Origin: an uncultured Actinomycetes bacterium
GTDB lineage: Bacteria; Actinomycetota; Acidimicrobiia; Acidimicrobiales; Microtrichaceae
NCBI GenBank assembly: GCA_903852755.1
Contig: CAINRS010000058.1
Location: forward strand, 1 to 53,944
Direction of reading: 5' to 3'
Length of the DNA: 53,944 nt
The notes under the pieces are model-generated. The model ran no database searches. It saw nothing but the letters and a program-made list of their open reading frames with translations, and was not told the origin of the DNA. Shown here one piece after another: positions 23,487 through 31,178 of the stretch (positions within the stretch are counted from its first letter, which is position 1; every line of letters begins with the position of its first letter). The translations under genes and the position numbers were made by a program.

Positions 23487-24395
23487 GTGGGAATCTGTGA
23501 CGGGCGGGTCGTGATCGTGACGGGTGCAGGCCGGGGGATCGGTCGGGCACACGCCCTCGAGTTCGCCGCCCAGGGAGCGCGGGTCGTGGTGAACGACCTC
23601 GGGGTCGCCCAGGACGGTTCTGATCCGTCGGACACCCCGGCGCAGCAGGTCGTCGACGAGATCACCGCTGCAGGCGGCGAGGCCATCACCTCCACCCACG
23701 ACGTCGCCGACTGGGACACCGCCGGGGAGATGGTCCAGTCCGCCATCGACGCGTTCGGTTCGCTCGACACGGTCGTGTGCAACGCCGGCATCGTGCGCGA
23801 CCGGATGTTCGTGAACTCCGAACAGGCCGAGTGGGAGGCGGTGCTGCGCGTGCACGTGCTCGGTCACGCCGCCCCGGCCCGTCACGCAGCCGCCTGGTGG
23901 CGGGCACAGTCCAAGGCCGGTGCGCCGGTCGCCGGACGGATCGTCAACACGTCCTCGGGTGCCGGCCTCATGGGCTCGGTCGCCCAGGCGGCGTACTCGG
24001 CGGCCAAGGGCGCGATCGCCAGCCTGACGCTGGTGCAGGCGGCCGAGCTCGGACGCATCGGCGCAACGGCGAACGCCATCGCACCGGCCGCCCGCACCCG
24101 GATGACCGAGGAGGCCTTCGCCGACATGATGGCCGAGGTCGAGGGCGACGCCTTCGACGCCATGGACCCGGCCAACGTCGCCCCGCTGGTGGTGTGGCTC
24201 GGCTCGGACGGGTCGGCCGACGTGACCGGCCGCGTGTTCGAGGTCGAGGGCGGCATCATCGGCGTGGCCGAGGGGTTCCGGCACGGGCCCCGGGTCGACA
24301 AGGGGGCGCGGTGGGACCCGGCCGAGGTCGGCGCCGTGGTCCAGGACCTGCTCCGCGAGGCGGCCGAGCCCACACCGGTCTACGGCGCCGGCTGA
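23487..24395 (+). CDS. SDR family oxidoreductase (hydroxyacyl-CoA or steroid dehydrogenase type)
   Basis: This 302-residue SDR has TGAGRGIGRAHA at about 12-23, an extended loop VVVNDLGVAQDGSDPSDTPAQQVVDEI, CNAGIVRDRMF and the catalytic Ser/Tyr/Lys in NTSSGAGLMGSVAQAAYSAAK. The VVNDLG loop and long C-terminus are like the dehydrogenase part of peroxisomal multifunctional enzyme 2 and mycobacterial lipid SDRs, so an acyl-CoA or steroid substrate is likely. The GTG at 23487 follows GGGAGG. It ends facing the thiolase that closes the beta-oxidation run. Confidence 0.87.
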   Translation: MGICDGRVVIVTGAGRGIGRAHALEFAAQGARVVVNDLGVAQDGSDPSDTPAQQVVDEITAAGGEAITSTHDVADWDTAGEMVQSAIDAFGSLDTVVCNAGIVRDRMFVNSEQAEWEAVLRVHVLGHAAPARHAAAWWRAQSKAGAPVAGRIVNTSSGAGLMGSVAQAAYSAAKGAIASLTLVQAAELGRIGATANAIAPAARTRMTEEAFADMMAEVEGDAFDAMDPANVAPLVVWLGSDGSADVTGRVFEVEGGIIGVAEGFRHGPRVDKGARWDPAEVGAVVQDLLREAAEPTPVYGAG

Positions 24396-24455
24396 ATCCT
24401 CCCGCTCGTCTCCTCCCGCTCGTCGGGCCGTGCGGTGGCCCGCCTGGGTCGGGGG

Positions 24456-25655
24456 TCAGCTCAGGCGCTCGACGACCATGGCCATGCCCTGGCCGCCGCC
24501 GACGCACATGGTCTCGACGCCGAACGTGGCGTCGGACTCCTGCAGGTTGTGGATCAGGGTGGTCATGATGCGGGCGCCGGTCATGCCGAACGGGTGGCCC
24601 AGCGCGATCGATCCGCCCCGGGTGTTGAGCTTCTCCATCGGGATGCCGAGCTGGCGCTGCGAGGGCAGCACCTGGGCGGCGAACGCCTCGTTGATCTCGA
24701 ACAGGTCGATGTCGTCGACGGTCATGCCCGCCCGACCGAGGGCCTTCTTCACGGCCTCGACCGGTCCGAGTCCCATGATCTCCGGGTTGAGTCCGGTCGC
24801 GGCCGACGCGACGATCCGGGCCAGCGGTGTCAGCCCGAGCGCAGCAGCCTTGGTGTCGCTCATCACGACCACCGCGGCGGCGCCGTCGTTGAGGGGACAC
24901 GCGTTGCCGGCGGTCACGGTGCCGTCCGGTCGGAACACCGGTGCGAGCTGGCTGACCTTGTCGTAGGTGGTGCCCGGTCGGATCCCGTCGTCGGCGGTGA
25001 CGGTCCCCTCGGGGGTCTCGACCGGGGTGATCTCGGCCTCCCAGAATCCCGAGTTCAGGCTCTCCTCGGCCAGGTTCTGGCTGCGGACGGCGAACTCGTC
25101 CTGGTCCTGTCGGGACACGTCCTCGAGCTGTGCGACGTTCTCCGCGGTCTGGCCCATGGCCAGGTACATGTCCGGCAGTCCGGCGCCGGCGCTCCACACG
25201 GGGGCGCCTCCGGCGGCACGTTCGGTGCTGCGCGCCTCTGCGTCGGCGAACACGGGGTTCTTGGGGCCGTCGGCCATGCCGAACGGGAAGCGGCTCGCCG
25301 TCTCCACACCGCCGGCCACGAACACGTCGCCGTCGCCGGCCACGACGGCGTGTGCGGCCATCCGGATCGTCATCAACGACGAGGAGCAGTACCGGTTCAC
25401 CGTGGCGCCGGGCACGTCGTCGAGGCCGGCCAGCACGGCAGCGACCCGGGCGATGTTGTGGCCGGACTCCCCACCCGGCTGTCCGCACCCCCACAGGACG
25501 TCCTCGATCTCGGTCCGGTCGAGGGCGGGGACCTGGTCCAGGACCGCCGTGATGATCGCCGCCGACAGGTCGTCGGGACGCACGTCCTTGAGGGACCCCT
25601 TGGACATCCGGCCGATGGGCGTCCGGGCGGTGGCGACGATCACGGCTTCGGTCAT
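24456..25655 (-). CDS. Acetyl-CoA C-acyltransferase (thiolase)
   Basis: This 399-residue thiolase has the nucleophilic Cys in VNRYCSSSLMTIRMAAHAV (about residue 90), GGSIALGHPFGMTGARI and the second Cys in ETMCVGGGQGMAMV. It is of FadA type and would release acetyl- or propionyl-CoA in beta-oxidation. The ATG at 25655 follows AGGGGA. It is the last gene of the leftward acyl-CoA dehydrogenase, SDR, MaoC, thiolase run, but a 166-base gap with its own -10-like TAGCCT (25748-25743) and a hairpin suggests partly independent expression. Confidence 0.93.
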   Translation of the reverse strand: MTEAVIVATARTPIGRMSKGSLKDVRPDDLSAAIITAVLDQVPALDRTEIEDVLWGCGQPGGESGHNIARVAAVLAGLDDVPGATVNRYCSSSLMTIRMAAHAVVAGDGDVFVAGGVETASRFPFGMADGPKNPVFADAEARSTERAAGGAPVWSAGAGLPDMYLAMGQTAENVAQLEDVSRQDQDEFAVRSQNLAEESLNSGFWEAEITPVETPEGTVTADDGIRPGTTYDKVSQLAPVFRPDGTVTAGNACPLNDGAAAVVVMSDTKAAALGLTPLARIVASAATGLNPEIMGLGPVEAVKKALGRAGMTVDDIDLFEINEAFAAQVLPSQRQLGIPMEKLNTRGGSIALGHPFGMTGARIMTTLIHNLQESDATFGVETMCVGGGQGMAMVVERLS

Positions 25656-25704
25656 GGTGTTCCCCTGTTCGAGTCTGTCGTGGACGGCCGGAGGTCCGGG
25701 CGCC

Positions 25705-25721
25705 GGGTCGGCTGCCGACCC
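25705..25721 (-). other. Hairpin in the leader before the thiolase
   Basis: GGGTCGG CTG CCGACCC is a perfect 7-base stem with a 3-base loop. It lies between a TAGCCT -10-like sequence at 25743-25748 and the thiolase ATG, so it would form in the RNA leader, or it terminates the MaoC transcript. Confidence 0.4.
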
Positions 25722-25821
25722 GTCGGGCCGGAACGATCGCCGAGGCTACCGACCGTCCCGAGGACGGAGCCAACCGTGCGGTGCAGCGCCGCGGTGGGCG
25801 GTCGCCCCGGTCAGGGCGGAG

Positions 25822-26295
25822 TCAGGGGAGGAAGCGGCTGATGGTCTCGGCCACGCAGGCCGGCTTCGGGGCCGGCGTTCCGTCGGGGCCCTCGACCTCG
25901 ACCGACACCCGCACCACGACCTGCACGCCGCCCTTGGCCTCGCCGGCCTCGACCACGACACCGGTGCCACGGACCCGGGCACCGGAGGGGACCGGCGACG
26001 GGAAGCGCACCTGCCCGAGCCCCACGTTCACCCCGAGCGACGCCCCCCGGACCTCGAGCAGCTCGGGGAGGAACAGGTTGACGAGCGACAGCGTCAGGTA
26101 GCCGTGGGCGATCGGCCCGCCGAAGGGTGACTCGGCCCGGGAGCGCTCGACGTCGACGTGGATCCACTGGTGGTCGCCGGTCGCGTCGGCGAACAGGCCG
26201 ATGCGCTCCTGGGTGACCTCGATCCAGTCGGTCGCGCCCAGGTCGGTGCCGACCAGGTCGAGCAGTTCGGCGGGCGAGTCGACGATCGTGGTCAC
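25822..26295 (-). CDS. MaoC-like enoyl-CoA hydratase
   Basis: This 157-residue hotdog protein has the MaoC hydratase motif: ERIGLFADATGDHQWIHVDVERSRAESPFGGPIAHGYLTLSL, with the catalytic Asp and His of the GDxxxxH signature (GDHQWIH). It adds water to 2-enoyl-CoA (R-specific type). The GTG start has GGAG 7 bases upstream. It is 19 bases from the SDR gene and presumably in the same operon; hydratase and dehydrogenase side by side complete one beta-oxidation turn with the acyl-CoA dehydrogenase and thiolase. Confidence 0.88.
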   Translation of the reverse strand: MTTIVDSPAELLDLVGTDLGATDWIEVTQERIGLFADATGDHQWIHVDVERSRAESPFGGPIAHGYLTLSLVNLFLPELLEVRGASLGVNVGLGQVRFPSPVPSGARVRGTGVVVEAGEAKGGVQVVVRVSVEVEGPDGTPAPKPACVAETISRFLP

Positions 26296-26314
26296 GTTTG
26301 GTCTCCGCTGGTCC

Positions 26315-27103
26315 TCACGGGTGCTGCGACGAGACCGAGAGGACCTCGCCCGTCAGGTAGGTGGACAGGTCCGAGGCCAGGAACACCATCACGTTGGCCA
26401 CCTCCCACGGCTCGGCGGCGCGGCCGAAGGCCTCGCGGGCCACCAGTTCCTCGAGCAGTCCCGGTGGCGTCACCTTCTCCAGGTTCGGGTGCATCGCCAG
26501 GCTCGGTGCCACGGCGTTGACGCGGACCCCGTACGGGGCGGCCTCGATCGCTGCGCTCCGGGTGAGCGCCATGACACCGGCCTTGGCCGAGGCGTAGTGG
26601 GCCTGCCGCTCCTGGGCCCGCCAACCGAGCACCGAGGCGTTGTTGACCACGGCACCCCGGCCCCGTTCGTACATCCCGGGGAGCACCGCTCGCAGGCACG
26701 CGAAGGTTCCGGTGAGCGTCACGTCGATGACCCGCTGCCACTCGTCGTCGGAGAGCTCGGTGACGAGTCCGCTGCCGCCGAGGCCGGCGTTGTTCATCCA
26801 CACGTCGATGCCGCCGAGTTCGACCTCGGCGGTGGCGACGAGCGCCCGGATGCTCGTGTCGTCGGTGACGTCGCAGTGCAGCGCCGTCGGTCGCCGACCC
26901 GTGGACGCCTCGAGGGCGTCGGCGGTCTCGCCGAGCCGACGCTCGTGGGCGTCGGAGATGATGAGCCGCGCGCCCTCGAGCAGACAGCGCCGGGCGAGTG
27001 CCCCACCGATCCCCGTCCCGGCAGCGGCCGTGATGACGACCCCCTGGTCGTCGAGCAGCCCGCGTCCCGGCGGCTCCTCGGGTGGGCGCGGCGCGTCGGT
27101 CAT
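26315..27103 (-). CDS. SDR family dehydrogenase in the beta-oxidation run
   Basis: This 262-residue SDR has a slightly unusual cofactor loop (TAAAGTGIGGALA), LHCDVTDDTS, NNAGLGGSG and the catalytic Ser and Tyr/Lys in NNASVLGWRAQERQAHYASAK. The C-terminus FLASDLSTYLTGEVLSVSSQ is typical. It probably oxidises the 3-hydroxyacyl-CoA made by the MaoC hydratase next door. The ATG at 27103 overlaps the stop of the acyl-CoA dehydrogenase by ATGA, so translation is coupled. Confidence 0.88.
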   Translation of the reverse strand: MTDAPRPPEEPPGRGLLDDQGVVITAAAGTGIGGALARRCLLEGARLIISDAHERRLGETADALEASTGRRPTALHCDVTDDTSIRALVATAEVELGGIDVWMNNAGLGGSGLVTELSDDEWQRVIDVTLTGTFACLRAVLPGMYERGRGAVVNNASVLGWRAQERQAHYASAKAGVMALTRSAAIEAAPYGVRVNAVAPSLAMHPNLEKVTPPGLLEELVAREAFGRAAEPWEVANVMVFLASDLSTYLTGEVLSVSSQHP

Positions 27104-28365
27104 CGGGGCTCCTTCGGCAGGCCGAGCGCCCGCTCGCCGATCAGGTTGCGTTGGATCTCGTCGCTGCCGCCGTAGATGGTGTCGGCGCGGCTGAAGAAGA
27201 ACAGCTTGTGGTCGAGGCCCATCTCGAGCTCGCCGGCATCGCCCTCGTCGACGGCGGAGTACCGGGTCAGCATGGCGTCGGCACCCAGCACGTCGACCGC
27301 CGCCTCGCCCATGTCCTGGTGCAGGTTCGCCCAGGAGAGCTTGTTGATCATCGCCTCCCGCGGCAGCTCCACCTGCTCGTCGACCCGGAGCGACCGCACG
27401 GCGTTCCAGCGCATGATGCTCACCCGTGACCACAGGTCGGCGAGGCGCTGACGGACGCGGGGGTCCCGATTGGTGCCGTTCCGCCGACTCGCCTCGATCG
27501 TGTGCTGCAGTTCCCGCTCGAACGCCATCTGCTGGCCGAGCGTGAGCACCCCCCGCTCGAAGGCGAGCGTGCCCATCGCGACCTTCCACCCCTCGCCCGG
27601 TGCGCCGACCACCAGCTCGGCGCTCGTGCGGGCCCCGTCGAAGAACACCTCGTTGAACTCGGCGGTCCCGGTGATCTGACGGATGGGCCGCACCTCGATG
27701 CCCGGTTGGTCCATGGGCACGAGCAGGTAGCTCAGTCCCCGGTGACGTTCGCTGCCGGGTTCGGTGCGGGCCACGACGAAGCACCAGTCGGACCACTGTG
27801 CGAGCGACGTCCACACCTTCTGCCCGTCGATCACCCACTCGTCACCGTCGAGTGTGGCCCGGGTCGCCACGTTGGCCAGGTCCGAGCCGGCGTTCGGCTC
27901 CGAGTAGCCCTGGCACCAGAACTCGGTTCCCGCCGCGATGCCCGGGAGGAACCGCTGCTGCACCTCGGGTGTGGCGAAGTGGATCAGGGTCGGCCCGAGG
28001 AGACCCTCGCCCACCAGTCCGGCCCGGCCGGGTCCGCCGGCGCGGGCGTACTCCTCGTGGAACGCGACCTCGAGGTGCAGCGGCAGCCCGCGGCCACCGT
28101 GTTCGACCGGCCAGCCGACACAGGTCCACCCTCCGGCGGCGAGCTCGCGCTCCCAGGCCATCCGGTCCTCGACGAACGCGTGCTCGTCACCGGGGCCACC
28201 GCGGTGGGCCAGGTGGGCGAAGTCGCCGCGCAGGTGCTCGTGCATCCAGGTCCGCACGTCGTCCCGGAAGGCCTGTTCGTCGGGGAACGCAGCCTCCCGA
28301 CCGTCGGTCGACCCGGCGGTCGTGCCCGGTCCTGCGGGGGCTGCAGGGTCGGCGGTGGTGCTCAC
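27100..28365 (-). CDS. Acyl-CoA dehydrogenase
   Basis: This 421-residue flavoprotein has GWPVEHGGRGLPLHLEVAFHEEYARAG, YSEPNAGSDLANVATRA, DGQKVWTSLAQWSDWCFVVARTEP, and the C-terminal FSRADTIYGGSDEIQRNLIGERALGLP. The N-terminus carries about 20 disordered Ala/Pro/Gly residues. It is similar in layout to the acyl-CoA dehydrogenase at 19913 and starts the four-gene beta-oxidation run. The GTG at 28365 has TACGTT 6 bases upstream. The open frame runs far upstream but there overlaps the divergent esterase gene. Confidence 0.92.
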   Translation of the reverse strand: MSTTADPAAPAGPGTTAGSTDGREAAFPDEQAFRDDVRTWMHEHLRGDFAHLAHRGGPGDEHAFVEDRMAWERELAAGGWTCVGWPVEHGGRGLPLHLEVAFHEEYARAGGPGRAGLVGEGLLGPTLIHFATPEVQQRFLPGIAAGTEFWCQGYSEPNAGSDLANVATRATLDGDEWVIDGQKVWTSLAQWSDWCFVVARTEPGSERHRGLSYLLVPMDQPGIEVRPIRQITGTAEFNEVFFDGARTSAELVVGAPGEGWKVAMGTLAFERGVLTLGQQMAFERELQHTIEASRRNGTNRDPRVRQRLADLWSRVSIMRWNAVRSLRVDEQVELPREAMINKLSWANLHQDMGEAAVDVLGADAMLTRYSAVDEGDAGELEMGLDHKLFFFSRADTIYGGSDEIQRNLIGERALGLPKEPR

Positions 28366-28371
28366 CCGGTC

Positions 28372-28377
28372 AACGTA
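28372..28377 (-). promoter_or_regulatory. -10 hexamer of a leaderless promoter (beta-oxidation run)
   Basis: TACGTT on the minus strand is followed by 6 bases and the GTG at 28365. Confidence 0.45.
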
Positions 28378-28483
28378 CCCCGAACCTGACGACCCGTCAG
28401 GAGTCGGGCACGGAGACGGTGACGCAGGGGCTCCGGCGGTCGGGCCTAGGGTGCCGATTCGGCGTCCGACGAACGGAGGTGGA

Positions 28484-29536
28484 GTGTCCCGAGGTCCGGA
28501 CCGTGGACTGTTGATCGCTGCGCTCGGTGGCTTCGCCGCTGCGCTCCTGCTGGTCGGCGTGGTGCTCGTGATCCGGGCGCAGGGATCCCCGGACACCGGC
28601 ACGGTCGCCGAGGTCGGCTCGGCGCCGACGTCGACGACGGAACCGTCGTCGCCAGCACCCCAGTCGCCCGATGACGGGGCGGCGCCGACGTCGTCGGCGG
28701 GGTCCGGCGCACCGTCGGGTCCCGTGTCGTTCGGTGCAGGTTCCGTCGCAGACGGTGTCCGCACCCAGACGGGGACGGTGCCCGACGGGATCGTGCAGCG
28801 GCCGTTCACCGTGCTCTCTCCGGCCGACGTGGCCCCCGGGGAGCGCCTGCCGGTCGTCGTGGCGCTCCACGGTCTGACGGTCGACAGCGGCGCGATGTCG
28901 CGGGCGGCGGACTGGCGGGGCGCTGTCGCCCGTGACCGGTTCATCGCCGTGTTCCCCCAGGGGGTGTTCGATTCCTGGAACGCAGGGCCGTGCTGCCCTC
29001 CGGCCTCGGCGCTCGGGACCGACGACATCGGCTACCTCGACGAGGTGGTGCGACAGCTCGACACCCGGGCCGACGTGGATCCGAACCGCCGCTACCTCAC
29101 GGGCTTCTCCAACGGTGGCGTGATGACCTACACGATCGCGTGTGCCCGCCCCGAGCTGTTCGCCGCCGTCGCCCCGATGGCCGGATCCAACTTCTCGGAC
29201 TGCAGTCCGGACGCTCCGGTCAGCCTGCTGCACCAGCACGGCGACCCCGACCCCGTGGTGCCCTACGACGGTCGGCCGACGCCGAGCCAGGTGCTGAGCA
29301 CCGCGCCGTTCCCGCGAGTCCCGGAATCCGTTGCGGAGTGGGCGCGGTCGGCCGGCTGTTCGGGAGTGCCGGCGCGTCGGGACGAGGGCTCCGGGGCGGT
29401 CCGACTGGTCTGGAACGGTTGCAGTGACGGTGCCCGCGTGGAGCTGCTCACCTACCCGGGCAACCAGCACCGCTGGCCGAACGCTCCGGTCGACGGCCTC
29501 GACGAACTCCTGCGCTTCTTCGGCATCCGGAGCTGA
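28484..29536 (+). CDS. PHB-depolymerase/feruloyl-esterase-type secreted esterase (LpqC-like)
   Basis: This 350-residue membrane-anchored or secreted protein starts with a hydrophobic helix (LLIAALGGFAAALLLVGVVLVI) and a Ser/Thr/Pro/Gly linker (to about residue 85). The alpha/beta hydrolase domain has VVVALHGLTVDSG, the nucleophile in TGFSNGGVMTY, an Asp in HQHGDPDPVVPYDG and the His in YPGNQHRWP, with paired cysteines (GPCCPP, SDCSPD). It would hydrolyse polyester or aromatic esters outside the cell. The GTG at 28484 follows GGAGG. Confidence 0.85.
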   Translation: MSRGPDRGLLIAALGGFAAALLLVGVVLVIRAQGSPDTGTVAEVGSAPTSTTEPSSPAPQSPDDGAAPTSSAGSGAPSGPVSFGAGSVADGVRTQTGTVPDGIVQRPFTVLSPADVAPGERLPVVVALHGLTVDSGAMSRAADWRGAVARDRFIAVFPQGVFDSWNAGPCCPPASALGTDDIGYLDEVVRQLDTRADVDPNRRYLTGFSNGGVMTYTIACARPELFAAVAPMAGSNFSDCSPDAPVSLLHQHGDPDPVVPYDGRPTPSQVLSTAPFPRVPESVAEWARSAGCSGVPARRDEGSGAVRLVWNGCSDGARVELLTYPGNQHRWPNAPVDGLDELLRFFGIRS

Positions 29537-29543
29537 GTACGGT

Positions 29544-29568
29544 CGGACCCACCGTTGCGGCGGGTCCG
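29544..29568. terminator. Bidirectional hairpin terminator
   Basis: CGGACCCaCCG, a TTG loop and CGGcGGGTCCG form an 11-base stem with one mismatch. It lies between the convergent esterase and hypothetical genes, which end at 29536 and 29572. Confidence 0.6.
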
Positions 29569-29571
29569 GGG

Positions 29572-30093
29572 TCATGTGATCGGGGTGACCGTGGCGAGGC
29601 GCCCGCCCGGAACGCCGTGGCGGTCGCCCACCACCTCGCGGCGTGCCGGGTCGGGCCGGACCAGGTGTGCCGGTCGGGCAGCATCACGGCGCCGTGCGGC
29701 GACGGACCGGCGCAGCTGTGCGGGAGTATCCGAGCCCGGAGCGAACTGATCGTGCGCACCCAGGTAGGTCAGGTAGGTCGTGAGGGTGTCGACCACCCGG
29801 GCGGGAGCGGGGAAGCGGACGCCGCGGGTACGGCACCAGTCCGTCACGCCTGACCAGAGGAGCTGCTCCACGCGATCGGTCGTCCACGTCCTCCGGTCGG
29901 CCGTGGTCGTGCCGTGCCCTGCGGTCGAGGTGGTGTGCCCCAGGATCACGGACAGTGCGTCACGGTCGACCGGGTGGCCGTGGGTGAGCGCCCAGGCCAC
30001 GACCGACCGCCGGTGGGAGCGGAGTGCCGCCGCCGTCGGGATGGTGTGCGCCCGCCGGGGTGCGACGGGTCGGGGGGAGCGGTGCTGTTCCAT
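29572..30093 (-). CDS. Hypothetical Arg/His-rich protein
   Basis: This 173-residue basic protein is not one I recognise. The N-terminus is Arg/His/Pro-rich, then a helix (LRSHRRSVVAWALTHGHPVDRDALSVILGH). A conserved-looking central segment is WTTDRVEQLLWSGVTDWCRTRGVRFPAPARVVDTLTTYLTYLGAH, followed by DTPAQLRRSVAARRRDAARP. The composition suggests nucleic-acid contact, but there is no clear motif. The ATG at 30093 has no strong ribosome site. A TGTCACA sequence lies about 25 bases upstream but lacks the partner box seen at the ECF-like promoters. Confidence 0.55.
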   Translation of the reverse strand: MEQHRSPRPVAPRRAHTIPTAAALRSHRRSVVAWALTHGHPVDRDALSVILGHTTSTAGHGTTTADRRTWTTDRVEQLLWSGVTDWCRTRGVRFPAPARVVDTLTTYLTYLGAHDQFAPGSDTPAQLRRSVAARRRDAARPAHLVRPDPARREVVGDRHGVPGGRLATVTPIT

Positions 30094-30211
30094 GTCGACA
30101 CTCTGACCGGCAGGTGTGACAGTGAGGAGAACACCCGTTCGACCGTGGCGGTGCAGGTCCCCGGGCGGGGGTTGCTCTCGGCGCCGAGGCGGCCCGGTCG
30201 ATCCCGAGCGG

Positions 30212-31111
30212 TCAGGGCTGGATCGGGGCGGCGTCGAGGTAGTCGTCGAGCAGTGCCGGCCGCAGTCCGGCGGCCTCGATCGTGGCGACGAGCTTTTGCA
30301 GATCCTGGGTGAGGTTGTCGTTGAAGTGGAGCAGGATGATCTCGCCGGCCCGCAGCGGGCCCTCCTGCAGGGCCAGCTGCCCGTTGTTGTAGGTCGCCGA
30401 CCACCACAGCACGGCCTTGAGCCCGCAGCTCTGCGCGGCGAGCAGCGTGTTGGTGTCGTAGTTGCCGTAGGGCGGACGGAAGTACCGGGGGCGAACGCCG
30501 TAGTTGCGCTCGTAGGCGTCGACCGGTTGGCAGACCTCCTCGGTCTGGAACTCGAGCGACTTCCCTCGCAGGCTGGCGTGTGTGATCGAGTGGGCCTGCA
30601 CGGTGGCGCCGAGGTCCTGGAGCTGTCGGAAGTAGTCGACACTCCGGCCGCTGGTGTAGCGCTCGGTCAGGAACATCGTGATCGGGATCCCGCTCTGGCG
30701 GATGTAGTCGATCAGCTCCGGTCGTTGGATCCCGCCGTCATCGACGGTGAGGAACACCACGGGGTCGAACGTCCCGATGCGGAACACCACCGGCACGGGG
30801 CGCCCCTTCGCCTCGAGCGCACCGACCGTGATCTCGGGGACCGTCGTGGTGGGTGCCGTCGTCGTCGGCTCGGTCGTGGGCGGCTCAGCGGTGGACCCGT
30901 CCGACTCGACGCCGTCGGGCCCGGCCTGCACCTCGGCCAGGGCCGTCGGGACCTCGGGACCGGATCCGCTGACGATCCTCCACGTCAGGAGCCCGAGGAC
31001 CGCTACGACCGTGATCGTCGAGGTGGCGACGAGCGGACGGATCCGGTCACGCCGCCGCGAGGGACGCCGACGCCGTCGGACGACGACCTGTGGCTCCTCG
31101 ACGCTCGTCAC
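30212..31111 (-). CDS. Membrane-anchored polysaccharide deacetylase (NodB domain)
   Basis: This 299-residue protein has a basic N-terminus (RRRRRPSRRRDR), one membrane helix (LVATSTITVVAVLGLLTW), a Thr/Pro linker (to about residue 95) and a NodB domain: VFLTVDDGG (metal and catalytic Asp), VQAHSITHASL (the two metal His) and RPPYGNYDTNT. It would remove acetyl groups from peptidoglycan or surface polysaccharide. The final motif LHFNDN carries the last active-site His. The GTG start has TAGCGT 6 bases upstream and no ribosome site. Confidence 0.88.
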   Translation of the reverse strand: MTSVEEPQVVVRRRRRPSRRRDRIRPLVATSTITVVAVLGLLTWRIVSGSGPEVPTALAEVQAGPDGVESDGSTAEPPTTEPTTTAPTTTVPEITVGALEAKGRPVPVVFRIGTFDPVVFLTVDDGGIQRPELIDYIRQSGIPITMFLTERYTSGRSVDYFRQLQDLGATVQAHSITHASLRGKSLEFQTEEVCQPVDAYERNYGVRPRYFRPPYGNYDTNTLLAAQSCGLKAVLWWSATYNNGQLALQEGPLRAGEIILLHFNDNLTQDLQKLVATIEAAGLRPALLDDYLDAAPIQP

Positions 31112-31117
31112 CGCCCC

Positions 31118-31123
31118 ACGCTA
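31118..31123 (-). promoter_or_regulatory. -10 hexamer of a leaderless promoter (deacetylase)
   Basis: TAGCGT on the minus strand is followed by 6 bases and the GTG at 31111. Confidence 0.45.
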
Positions 31124-31178
31124 CCGGTGGATCGGGCCTCCGGGGTGGAGGGCCGGCGGGTGAGGGGACGACTCCGGG

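Noticed and set aside
30094-30125. TGTCACA before the Arg/His-rich hypothetical gene as an ECF41-like promoter
   Set aside because: It is too close to the start codon and has no CGTC-type box at the right distance.
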